Shown here piece after piece: positions 27,166 through 38,559 of a DNA stretch of 64,000 bases. How positions within the stretch are numbered: position 1 is the stretch's first letter; each line of letters starts with the position of its first letter. Origin of the DNA: Gnetum montanum (Eukaryota > Streptophyta > Gnetopsida > Gnetales > Gnetaceae); contig MNCI01023788.1 in the NCBI GenBank assembly GCA_015680685.1, positions 1 to 64,000 on the forward strand. The letters run 5' to 3'. The position numbers and the translations under genes are program-made. The notes below the pieces were generated by a model that had not been told where the DNA came from, ran no database searches, and worked only from the letters and a program-made list of their open reading frames with translations.

Positions 27166-28337
27166 TAGTTTACTAGCTTTACTTTATATTTATGATATAT
27201 AACTATTATTTGGTTGAGAGAATCTTTTTCATTTAGAAATTAATAGATATTAGAATTGATTTTCATATTGAAAGAAAATATCAAAAACATTATTAAACAA
27301 TTCTTATCATGATCATTATTAAGCAATATATATTTTTTAATTTATAACTGGCTATAATAATTTTCCATAAAAACTTTCATCTCATAATCCAATGTTATCA
27401 AGAAAATTATATATTTACTATAACAAAGTTTAACCAACATATAATTGTCCTCTCACCAAAATAAAAAGATTATGTATTACCATGTATAGCCTTCCTAATA
27501 AGTTAACAAAAGTTTTAAATTACTATTTCTAAATATTATGATGCCTAAAATTGTTTATGAAATTTAAAATAGCAAAATAAATTAAATAAAATTATACTAG
27601 AACATTCCCTAGAAGAAAAATAGAAAACTAGAAACATCCTAATAGGAAATAAACTCCTGGATCATTAGCAACAAGTTGTAAAACAACTTAGAGAGAATTA
27701 TAGAACCATTACAAATAAGAGAATGGAAAAGAAGAATGAAAGAAAACATTTTACATTCCCCACATCCTTGTATACCTATTTACACTATGGGATGAACATC
27801 CACAAGCAGTGTTAACTAGATATCAATAACAAAAGAACTAGAGATGAATAAATAATAGTTTATATAGAAATCCAATTTTTATTAATTTTGAAAAATTTTC
27901 ATTCCATATGCTATTTTAAAACATATTAATGTCATTAATTTCACATCTTTTTGTGTATGAAACATCATGTTGTTTATAAAGTAGTTAAAAATGAATAATA
28001 TTGTATACCTTGTATTATTTTAATGTTTTACTCTTTAAGATTAAACACATAAATTAAATTTTTAGTTATGTAAGATATATGCTCTCTTATGATTTTTACT
28101 TCCAAGTGAATACATAATTTCTATTTCATTTATAATTTTATATTAATATTGAGCAATATATTTATTAATTCTTATTTAACAAAATAGTGTGAACTTCCAT
28201 GGCTTTTACTTAGCATTGAACAGATGACATTTAGTTCATTCTTTAATGTCCCTATTCCCAAATGATGTTGCTACATAATGAAGATGATGCCTCTTCATAA
28301 CAAGTGTTATCATTATCGTAACAAGACTTGAAAGGGA

Positions 28338-28813
28338 GTGTTGTAATTGAGATTCAAAAGGGTACATTGCAATAATGGACATGTCTCTCCAAGTAATCTT
28401 TGGGGGTTTGAACTAATGCATATATACCTAAGCTTTGAGGTCGTGCTCACATGGAGTTGCGAAGTTAAGAAAGACATGTCACAGATGCTAGGTGAAGTAA
28501 GACAATAAGAGGATTGGTCATTTCTTCTAGTTGGTTGTAGGCCAAAGTGTGGTGGCAATGCTAGATTGCCTTTATAATATAGATGTTGAAGGAAGAAAAC
28601 CTCCAGGAACAATCTTAGAGCATGATCCAAATACTCTATTTTGCATTAATAAAGCATTATTTCCTTGTTTATTTTGCATTTTACTTGTTATTTTAATTAT
28701 GCATAATGTCAAATGTTACATATATTTGACGTTTGATATACTGTCTTCTTATGCACAATGTCTAATATAGTGTATATTGATGTTTGCCATGACATCCGAG
28801 GATGGGACATTAC
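28338..28813 (+). mobile_element. Probable LTR (solo or 3') with polypurine tract
   Basis: AAAGGGAG directly precedes TGTTGTAATTGAG, the typical junction of a polypurine tract and an LTR start. About 475 bases later the sequence ends GGGACATTACA, giving TGT...ACA termini. Inside lie a TATA-like TTTATAATATAG near 28570 and an AATAAAG signal near 28648. The upstream internal region is unrecognisable. A 79-codon open frame within it is not a gene. Confidence 0.5.
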
Positions 28814-28949
28814 ACATTCAAACATGAGCCTTGATATGTAAAATATATTTAGTATATCTTATATGAAAACATAAATTAATCCCCAAAGATTAAGTAATTA
28901 TTCATAAACCTCTCTTAGATTTGAAATTAATATAAAACTCAAGAATAGA

Positions 28950-30010
28950 TATGTAATGATAGAAAAATTTGAGCTAGAAATAGAATAAATCTGTATGAAA
29001 TAGGTTTGCTTCCAGATCCAGTGTTCTTGAAAAGGATTTGATGTACCTTAGGTGGTCTTTTCAATTACCTAAGGACTTGAAATTATGTTACCAAGATTAA
29101 GATAATAAAATAGACTATAATGTAGCAAAATCGGATGAGAAAATATGTAAACAATGGATCCAATGCTAGATTTGCAAGTGAATCAAGAAGAAATTGCAAA
29201 AAACAAAGTAAAAATGTGCTTATGAAACTGCAAATTTTATATTAATACTATAAAATTTTGTAAGAGTATAAGTTTAGAAGATATAGATCATAGGTTAATT
29301 ATCCTTAATGACCTTCATAGTCTTGAAATGCAAGGATTTTAGAGATCTCTATGAAACTATCATTCAAGATCTCATTCATGGATGAGAAGTGTGTGTTCTA
29401 TAGTTGATCTAAATAATTATGGCTTGAGATATGCTTCTGAATGATGATTGCAATAGGCTCTCAATGCTTACAATGGATAGTGCTAGGGAGAAAGGCTATA
29501 GCCTTATAGATCTTTATTTTTCTCCAAAATCCTCTAGTTCAAAGAAGTCTTAAATGATCCAAAAGTCTTTAAAATAATGTCAATTCTTATATAAATAGTC
29601 CATGATATGTTGTTTCTTTGTTGATTTAATTAGAGCAAGTTTCTTGGCAATCTACATAGCATATCTAACCATATGCATTGACTAGAACTATAGTGTTATT
29701 TTCATATATGTTGGGATTAACAAGTGTAGCATTTTCGATACTTTGTGTGATAATTGATAGTGTTTTTGAATTTTGAGCTTAATTACATTGGTCTAATAAA
29801 ATATAAAGTATTTTTGATAATATGGATAATGAATTATATCTTACATTTTTGATATGTTTTAGAATTTTTTTCAAATCAAGGTCACAAGATGAATTTTTTG
29901 AAGGAAAATTAAGGAATTTATTTGTACTTTTGAATCCAATTAAAATTTCATGATAAAATTTGGTCACAAGACTTCTCTATTCATAACACTTTTCTCTTTA
30001 AGGTGTTTCA
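28950..30010 (-). repeat. 3' LTR related to the LTRs of the gag-protease element
   Basis: GGTCTTTTCAATTACCTA at about 29055 and the right edge with GGTGTTTCATTAGCTCC match the LTR at 14.64 kb in the same order, with long diverged stretches between. Similarity continues inward past the polypurine-like run for about 200 bases. Confidence 0.65.
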
Positions 30011-31599
30011 TTAGCTCCTCTTTATTGATGTTTAGAGGATTAACCCAAAAGACATAAACAAAGAACGCAAAACACTATCGTAGGTTCATCACTAATGCCT
30101 CTCTCGCCATTCTTGATTTTGTAGTTGTTAAATTATATTAAAGAATGGTCATGATGATGAAGTAAGATCAAAATGAAATGATGATGCTTTGGAATAAGGG
30201 AATGTCCAGATTGGCTATTATAGAATGGTCAAATAGGCTAATAAAAATTTCCAAATGTTTTTACATCATGATTATGATGTAGCAGCATGTTTTCTAGTTG
30301 ACAAGGTTTTTATGCTTTGTGCTTGTGATACTGGTTACATGAGCTTGAACTTTTAGGAAACCAATACTTTGTTGATTGGATACCTTGGGCCACTTCGCTC
30401 TTCCTTCTTCTTTTTTGAGCTATTGATTTGTTTAACTTTAGTCTATATTGTCCTCTTAGCTTTCTTGGCATTTTATTTTCATTTTTTAGGAGTGAAACTC
30501 CTTTTTTGGTTTTGATTGCCAATGTTGAATTGTTATTTTTCTTGCTAAATTAATAGTTTAGAGATTTATCAAACTGCTTGATGAAGCATGTAGTAGAAGA
30601 TTTCACATGGTCATAATGCATAAATGTCAAACATAGGTTTTCATTATCAACAAGTAGAGTGCTAAAACTAGTATATGGCTATTAGCTATGAAAGGGTAAT
30701 AGAAATGATATGAGGTAAGCACTATTGATATGGTCAAACAAGATAGTCAAATCTCATGTGTTGAGGTCACATGGTAACTCATTATTGTGATGAGTCATAC
30801 TTCCATGATAACTTTAGGCTTATCCTGTAAACACAACTTAGAGAGAACAAGAAAATAAGTCAAAGAAACTAGAGATTACAAGAGGTTACATGAGACAACA
30901 AGCAAACATTGGCCATTATGAGGTACAACTGATAGAATTTTAGAACTTTGTCTCTTACATTGTAGATTTATACAAAATTTGTAGTGCTTAATATTAAGAA
31001 GGAAATAGTCACTCACCAACTCAAATTTGTAAACAATGGTAAAAAAATGTTAAATACAAACAAGTTAATGTTAGAAATAATAAAGCTTAAATAGGAATGA
31101 TTGATTGGATTAGCCAATTCATTCCCATATAGGTTTGATATCTTGAAGGCTAAATTACCATAGGCTTTTGTGACAAAGAAAGGTCCTTTCTAGTTGGTTG
31201 AGTACTTGTTTGCATGGTTGTAAATAGACTTAAGAACAATGTCTCCTTTCTTTACTTATCATTGGTTTGGATCATGATGTTAGTGCTATCTTTGTTTATC
31301 TTGGTATGATTTTATGTGAAAAAATATTTACATTCATTTCTCTTCGAAAAAATCTAAGTTAGTGATACACAATTCATTATTTTGCTCATCATTAATGTAA
31401 TTTGATAGAGCTACCCACAATGATGGAACCTGAAATTCAAGAGGCAACATAGCTTTTGATCTATAAACTAGGCTATATGGGATGCCACTATTTTTTATTC
31501 AAAATGTTATTCTATATGCTCATAATAAATAAAAGAGTTGCTTGTGCCATCCTCATTTGTTATTGTTTAACATTTTCTTTAGAAGATTTATGATGACGT

Positions 31600-32100
31600 T
31601 GCTACTAGCTTTAGCTTGTTGGTAGCTTTTGATAATACGACAATGAAAGGAGTGCTTAATGTGTAACTATTTACAAAATTTTTTCATTTTTTGACTACTA
31701 AATTTTGGTCCATTATCTGTGAAAATGACTAAAGTTAGGCTAGAAAATGATACTATGTTGTCTAAAATAAACTTGTAGACTTGTTGTGCTATTATTTTTC
31801 TCAAAGGAATAGTATCAATCGATTTTGTAAAATACTTGGTTGTAGTAATGATAAAGCTATGTCTAGTAGAAGACTTAGAAGTTATTCGTCCAATTATGTC
31901 AATTCCCATCATTCAAATGAGCATATAATCTGAGTAGTATGTAACTTAGTTAGTATCACATTTATGAGATTGCTATGTCATTGGCAAGTATCACAAGTTT
32001 TAAACTTTTGCATTCAATCATTCTCCATATAAGGCCAATAGTGTCTTAGGCATCTAATCTTGATAGCCATGGATCTAGGTACTATATGTCCTTCACATAT
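31600..32100 (-). pseudogene. Integrase of the truncated gypsy element
   Basis: An HHCC-type finger (CEGHIVPRSMAIKI, then KTCDTCQ) precedes the catalytic core: the first Asp in MMGIDIIG, YFTKSIDTIPLR, and the second Asp in TDNGPKFSSQ. The third catalytic residue, Glu, lies beyond a frame break. The wording IDIIG and YFTK is typical of plant gypsy integrases. Confidence 0.8.
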
Positions 32101-32429
32101 ATCATCATTTATCAATTGTAGAATTGTATGGATTTCTACGTTGCTCAAGTAAACTAGAAATACACCATCATAGGATTTTTAACATAATGTATTACTAGCT
32201 ACAAGGACATATTGTCATTATCATTTACGTACAACATCTTTTTGAGTAGAAATTAGGTTTTGTGGAGGTTCATCATGCATAAGATAAAACTTGATCTCAT
32301 CGTATCATTTCAATTGAGGAACTTTCTATGATTACTATAGAGTTACTTTCCATGTTTTTCATGATGGGATGAGACAAGTTTCCATTATGGATGGTAATTT
32401 TCTAAACACATCAGGTGTCATACTTAAGG

Positions 32430-32880
32430 CTAATATAGCAATGGCATTAGCTAGTGTATTTTTAGCTCAAGGAATATGTTGAATGTTAACATTTATAAAC
32501 CATTGTAAGAGTGTTTTGGCTAAGTCAAAGTATGGTTACAAGGATTCCTCTTTGTAAGCATATAATTTAGTTACTTGGTTGATTACCAATTATGAATCAT
32601 CTATTATCATCAAACATGTAAATCCATGATCATGAGCTATTATCAATCCTTTGATTAACCCTTCAAACTACACCACATTATTGGTATATGGAAACTAGAA
32701 ATGATAGGCAAAATGTTAAATTTCACTATAGGGAAGTGTAATGATGATAGTACCAGTGGCTCGATATGTAGTTGAAGATCTGTCAAAATGACAAATGGCT
32801 TCATAACCTTTGGGTACATTGTTGATAGCATTGACATATGCATTAGGATACTTGGGATATATGGTTGTGTTGTCTTTAAT
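32430..32880 (-). pseudogene. RNase H of the truncated gypsy element
   Basis: The reading FDRSSTTYRATGTIIITLP aligns with the FDGS...GAGIV start of the plant gypsy (chromovirus/Tat-type) RNase H. It is followed by FPYTNNVV and FEGLIKGLIIAHDHG, and by IDDS at the last catalytic Asp. In-frame stops replace expected Gln, Trp and Glu. Confidence 0.65.
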
Positions 32881-33439
32881 TGGAGATGTGGTTAACTATG
32901 GATTGACCTTTGTTTGAGGCTTGGGAAACATATTGTATGTTGAATTTAGTTGTTATGGCTTTCCATCAAGCTATTTAACTATTCTCGTAGATGTAAGATA
33001 TAATAGTCCTTAATACATTATTTTTACATATGATATTGACTTGATTCCTAAAGAGGTAGTATTTCCATTTCTTTAAGAAAAATACTAAGGCTAGGCAATG
33101 TTTCTTGACTTCAAAATATCGAGTTTTATAGAATACTAATGCATGGCTCAAGTAGTAAATTGGTAACTCTACTCCATCTCACCTTTAATAAAGTAAAGAG
33201 GTTATAGATATGTTAGATATTGCAAGGTAGCTGTAGAATGATATATCTTTCTGAGGTAGATATACAATTGGAAATAGTACTAACTCTTACTTAATGTTAT
33301 CAAAGGCTAACTGGCATTGATCTTTTCATTCACAATGAACTTCCTTCTTGACCTAGTGTTTCATGGATTGTAAATTATCTATAAGCCTTGAGATGAACAT
33401 ATGAATGAATTGTAATCTATCTTGTAAATCAAATTCCTT

Positions 33440-34000
33440 AATGTTACTCAGTGCCAACAAGTTAATTATGCCCTTAACCTTGTTATAATTGACACATATT
33501 CATGTCTTAGAGACTATAAAGCTAAGAATTTATTTGATTTTAACATCAAAGATACACTTCTTACAATTGAGTTAAAGTTCATATTTGAGACAACTTTGAA
33601 GAATGTAGCTCATGTCATGTGCATTCTCACTAGCTACCTTGGACATTACAGCTATCTCATCAACATAGTCATTGAGTAGGCCTAGCATGTAGTTACTAAA
33701 GATGTAGGTTATGCCTCGTTGGTATGTTGCATATGCATTCTTTAGACCAAAAGACATCATCATGTAAAAAACAATTTTCTAAGGGGTCATAACAGTTTTA
33801 TGCAACTGATGTTTTGGATTAATGCTAACTTGTTTGTATCCAAAAAATCCATCCATGAAGGATAACAAGACATGGCCAATCATAGTATCCATATAAGTAG
33901 ATCGATAATAGGCAAAGAAAAGTAATCCTTGATAGTTTCCTTGATGAGATCACAAAAATCGATACATAAGCAAATGCTCCTATTTTTCTTAAGAACTACT
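33440..34000 (-). pseudogene. Reverse transcriptase of the truncated gypsy element
   Basis: Readable motifs in order are GHVLLSFMDGFFGYKQ, the MSFGLKNAYATYQR signature and the palm motif YVDEIAVMSK, where active copies have YVDDI. As in the other gypsy RT of this window, the second catalytic Asp is now Glu. SCLKYEL and KKCIFDV follow. The N-terminal part is only traceable as fragments to about 34300. Confidence 0.85.
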
Positions 34001-34600
34001 ACTATGTTGGATACCCAATCAATGTAGTCAATAGCTTGGATGAAACCTACTTAGTAGAGTTTCTTAATCTCATCACGAACTACTAAGGCTAAGTCTAGTA
34101 TAATCTTGTTCACTTTTTGTTTGGTATGATTAATGCTAGGATCAAGTATGATGTTATGTTAAACTATACATGGGTCAAGTTCAAGCATGTCTTCATAACA
34201 CCATGCAAAGGTCTTAATGTTAGCTTTGAGGATCTTGATGATGTCGTAAGAAAGTTGAGGTTCTACAGAGGAACTTAACTTTTAGTGCTTTCTCCTCACC
34301 ATTGTGTATTATAATGGGGACATCCACTAAAGAATCCTCTATGATGTCTGCAATCTCTAAGTTGAGGGTTTTAACTATGTAATTTGACCATTATAAGGTT
34401 TTCTCTATTGAGTCTATGTTGTCAAAGAAGCTTCCAACATTAAGGTCTATTGATTTATTGACATTACTAAAGGAAACATCCAAGCTTAAGGACAAGTTAG
34501 ATTATTCCCACATATCTATAGCTTAATCTTACACATTAACAAGGGCATTTGAAATGGCATGTACATTGTACAATTATCAAACAAGGCTAACATAATGCAA

Positions 34601-35736
34601 AATGATGTAATAGATGCTATTAATCATTTATTTTGGTTATTATATGGTCAAAATAGACAATAATTACATGAAAAAAAGGCTAAAAATATGTATAATAAAG
34701 TATTTTAAGACCAAATCAGCTATGAAGGCAATGTAATTTCACACTATCAATTTTTTTTGATATAATGGATAGCATGTGGGTAGCTTGGGGGTTGACAATG
34801 TCTTTGAGTCAAATAAGCTATCAATTTCATTGTATTAGTGTTTTTTACTCTTGATGCTTGAAGTTTGAGTTATGGGATCCACATGCCATCATTTTTAATC
34901 CACATAGGTAATCAGTTAATCATGGATAGAGGTTTGTTAATTGTTTTGGGCTAATTGCATTGTCAATTTCATTAACAAAGTGTGTTTCACCCTTTGTGCT
35001 TGAAATCTAAAGTTGTGGAATCCACATTTTAGTATTTTTTTGGCTAAAGGAGGTAGCATGTAGACCATAGCTCTAAACTTGATAGTGTATTTTAGTTAAT
35101 TTCATTGCCAATTTTAATGAGCTAGTGATTTTGACTTTTGGTATTTTTTATTTATGATACATCTACCAAGAGATGTCTACTTCTCAAAGGAGATGTCTAC
35201 CTGTGCTTTCATTTGTCATAGTAAAGATGTCTACTTTTCAAAGGAGACATCTACCTATTAGTTTAGACATGACATAGAGTTCCCTCTTTTAAAAGAAACA
35301 TCTATCTTTTTGTTAAAAACCCTTGTTTAGTGCAATTATATAAATCCAATCCCTTATTTTTCATTCATCCAAGCATGATGACCAAGGAAAGATGACCAGG
35401 GCTTCACCAAAAATAGTGATTTGTGCATTTTTCTGAAAATCCATGGCCCACAAGAAGGTTGGAACATTAATTCCATTTCCAAAGAAGAGAAAGAAGTCAA
35501 AATAAGCTTCCTTTAGTGCTAATAGAACCTATAATCCTTAATTCAAATCCATCAATGCCCAACATTGGTTTGAGGCAACTCAAACCACTTCTATTATCTT
35601 TGAGCATTTTCTTTCTTTCTGCCAACATTGAAAAAAGAAGTTAATGTATTTATTTCAAGTGTTAAACTAGGTTGATTTCATTTCTATGAATTTTTGTGTG
35701 CCTTATATTCTCCTTAAATAATTTTATAGTGAAATT
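34601..35736. repeat. Non-coding repeat block with AGATGTCT words
   Basis: Between 35155 and 35310 the word AGATGTCT or its reverse complement AGACATCT recurs about seven times, alternating with CTCAAAGGAG / TTCAAAGGAG. The part around 34740-35110 has repeated GTGGNATCCACAT words about 170 bases apart. It looks like the LTR or U3 of the element to its right. TATATAAATCC near 35335 could be a TATA box. Confidence 0.5.
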
Positions 35737-37080
35737 TTGATTAAAAATGCTTCTATTGGGGATATTACTACCATGGTTGAGGGTTTGCTAATTGATGTGT
35801 CTTCTCAAGTTAACAATGCACTTATTGGGATTTTTGGTGTTGATGTGTTTAGGATCACCATTCATTCCATGATTGACATTTTTATGAATGATGTAATTCC
35901 TATCTTCCAAGATGAAGTTGATGATGCTTTATTTAGGGAGTTAGTATCCCTTCATAGTGGAAGGATTTATAGGACCCAGATGCCCCTGGATGCTTTCATC
36001 CTATAACTTATTATTTTATATAATGTCATTGTAAAATGAAAAATATATAATTATTTGTTGCTTGCCCATGCATTTTTCCTCTGCTGCCTTTTCACCAGAC
36101 AACCTTTGGATTTGGGTCATACTCTCTATTAAGACATGTTGGGCTTATTTACCAAGGAGAGAATCCTTGGGCACCCTCACCTAATCAATTTTTTAATTTG
36201 ACAGTAAGGTGTTTCCATTCCTAACATGCCTTTGCTCAAAGGAAAAAGAATCCTTGGTGAATATTCTAAAAATAATAGCTCCATCCATGTTGATGAAGTA
36301 GAAACTATTAGCATGCCACAAAAGTCCTAAAAGAAGAGATTTGCATCACCATCGGCCTCTCCCCAATTTAGGTGGCCCATATCAACTAGCAGCCAAATGA
36401 AATCTTTACTAAAGAAGCTACTTAGAGCATTTGCTCTTACCTTTGAAATGATTAGTAGGAAACTCTCTTACCTTCATAAGAGAATGGACACAGCTAGAGT
36501 ACCTCTTCCTCTTGACAAGTAGTAGTTTGAGAAGATTACAACTCCTCCTATTTGAAATAGTGAGGAGGACCATCCTACCCCACCAAGACATTTAGTAGTA
36601 ATTGAACCTCTCCAAGCTTATGACTTAGGAAATGAGACTAATTCAAAGGAACCTGATCCACCACCAACACATGTCCAGGGGGAGCTTTCCAAGCCCATAC
36701 AGGATGATGCTCTAAGATCAATTGAGATGAAAATCATGGAGAGCATCTTTGGGACTTTGTCCCAATAGAGATCTACCTATTTTATCATCTATAAACAAAA
36801 AGTTTTCTTCTTTATCCTCGTAGTAGGCTCCATCCTAGTAGGATCTGCCAGCTTCATCTCAATTTCAAGTGAAGCTTCATTCATAAAGAGATCTAATTTT
36901 GGTAGCTTCTTCAAACAAGGAAGTCTCCAATGCTAGTACTAGTAGTGATGATGATGAGAAGTAAATCTACCAACCTTCTCATGGTACAACTAATTCAAAT
37001 GAGGACTCCAATGATGCCATGGAGGTTAGTGATTAGAGTTGTTGGGTAGTCCCTCCTTTTTGATGATGTCCAAAAAAGGT
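35737..37080 (+). pseudogene. Internal ORF remnants of an LTR element, unrecognised
   Basis: An 89-codon open stretch (to 36006; VEGLLIDVSSQVNNALIGIF, PLDAFIL) is followed by broken plus-strand frames (GFGSYSLLRHVG, KKLLRAFALTFEMISRKLSYLHKRMD, SSSDDDEK-like acidic tail near 36950). Composition and position before a polypurine tract and LTR suggest the internal protein of a non-autonomous retroelement. Resemblance to the proteins annotated as putative plant transposon domain is only an impression. Confidence 0.4.
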
Positions 37081-37439
37081 GAGAGCTTTTGCAGATATAT
37101 GGTTTTGTACATGGTTGTGGATATATCAATGATTGTATGTATTGAGGGATATTTGGATATGGATAGATTATATCATCTTTATATTTAGATATAATGGTTC
37201 TATACTTTTGTTTTCATATTATAGAGATAGATTTTTTTCTTGGATAGTATTTTGAATATCTCTTGATTTTTATCTCATTCCATCTCTACCCTATGCCTTG
37301 AGCCTTAGAGCCCTATCCTAGTGATAACCTTGCTGCAATTGGAATTTATATGTCTTAAGGTTTTTTTCATGATTTACTATTATTTAAATTACACATTTAC
37401 TCATCCATTTTCTTAAGTTTTGAACATCACCAAAAAGGG

Positions 37440-38520
37440 AGAGATTGTTGAGCTTTTGGTATGTCAAAACTTTAAGGAAACTGGAGAACATATATTATAT
37501 CTAGTGTATGATGATCTTGGAGGGCATGAATGAGAACTCAAGGAAACAAGATCTACAATGAGATAACAAAGTAAAGGCTACATGAACAAGATGTGAACAT
37601 GGATGAGCATGGATTGAAAGCAAAGGCTACAAGCCAATTGAAGATGCTCTAAGGGATAGGAAGAAGATAAATTGATGGGAGAAAGCCTTTGAATACAAGG
37701 AACAAAATTTGAGGACATGTCTACTGCTAGGAGACATCTCCATCATAAGAAGATGTCTTCATAGAGACATCTCATATGAGACATCCCATTTTCAAAGGAG
37801 ATGTCTCTCCAAAATTGGGGCTAATCTAAGGTAGATGTCTCTCCCACAAAGAAGAAATCTGCATTAGTCATTGGGTAGCCATTGCATGAATTTGAAGCTA
37901 TAATAAGATATCAAATTCTTTGGAACTGGGGAAGCACACTATTCACATCAGAATAACCATTATCATATATAAGCTATTATATTCTTGTTCTTCATTGTAA
38001 CATCATTTGCTTGTTTGTATGTTGTATTGAGCTTCAACTACAAGGACTTGTAAACTTACTTACATTCTTTCCTTATGTCTTTTTCTTTTTCTTGTACACC
38101 TCCAAGGTTTATGTGCTTCTTTGAAGAAGGCATCCTCATTGAGCTTATCAAGATATTATGAGATTGAGTGGTTTTGCAACATCAAAACACTCCAGAAAGG
38201 AGCTCAATTTTGTAAAGGTTATGGGATTCTTGAAATCACATTTTGAGCTTGTTGAAACCTTAAGGATTTGAGTGGTTTCAAAGTAATGAAAGACTTTGGT
38301 ATGAAGCTCAAAGATTGTACAAGATGTGGTATCCTTTAAATCACATTTTTAAGAAACAAAGTTAGGAGGTGTGCAAGGATTCTACCTTTTAAGTGTGGAT
38401 GTACCCAAGTTGGGGAACCATGTAAAATTTGGTATGTTCATGTGAGTGGTACAATTTTAATTTGGGAACTTATTCAACCCTCCCTTCTAAGTTCTCGATC
38501 CTTAGAGGAAAATAGTCTTT
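37440..38520 (+). mobile_element. 3' LTR with polypurine tract
   Basis: AAAAAGGGAGAGAT directly precedes TGTTGAGCTTTTGG, the classic plant copia-type junction of polypurine tract and LTR start. Inside are an AGATGTCT/AGACATCT-rich part (37690-37860), a TATA-like ATATATAAGC near 37972, and an end near TTATTCAACCCTCCC. The LTR stops next to a minus-strand copia RT fragment, so it may have inserted into it. Confidence 0.65.
37690..37860. repeat. AGATGTCT/AGACATCT cluster in U3
   Basis: About eight occurrences of the eight-base word or its complement stand in mixed orientation, with TTTCAAAGGAG between them. The same vocabulary appears at 35155-35310. Both lie upstream of a TATA-like sequence. 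Confidence 0.8.
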
Positions 38521-38559
38521 ATTTCCATTTATTTAAGTTCTAGATCATAAGTTGTTTCT

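Larger units (their letters stand above)
25291..28330. other. AT-rich non-coding DNA
   Basis: After the copia RNase H there is no coding signal. The first few hundred bases could be its decayed 3' LTR. The rest contains repeated CATGAGTCATGA-like words at 26040-26350, a perfect hairpin at 26.6 kb and a tRNA-like remnant at 27.1 kb. I see no gene. Confidence 0.5.
28950..34600 (-). mobile_element. Ty3/gypsy element with RT-RNaseH-integrase, 5'-truncated
   Basis: On minus the order is RT (34000-33440), RNase H (32880-32430), HHCC finger and integrase (32100-31600), then a non-coding tail, a polypurine-type run near 30030 and a 3' LTR at about 28950-30010. Gag and protease are not seen; the element fades out near 34600, where another repeat family begins. 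Its LTR (GGTCTTTTCAATTACCTA at about 29055) and the sequence just inside it resemble those of the gag-protease element at 14.6-24.2 kb. Stops are abundant. Confidence 0.78.
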
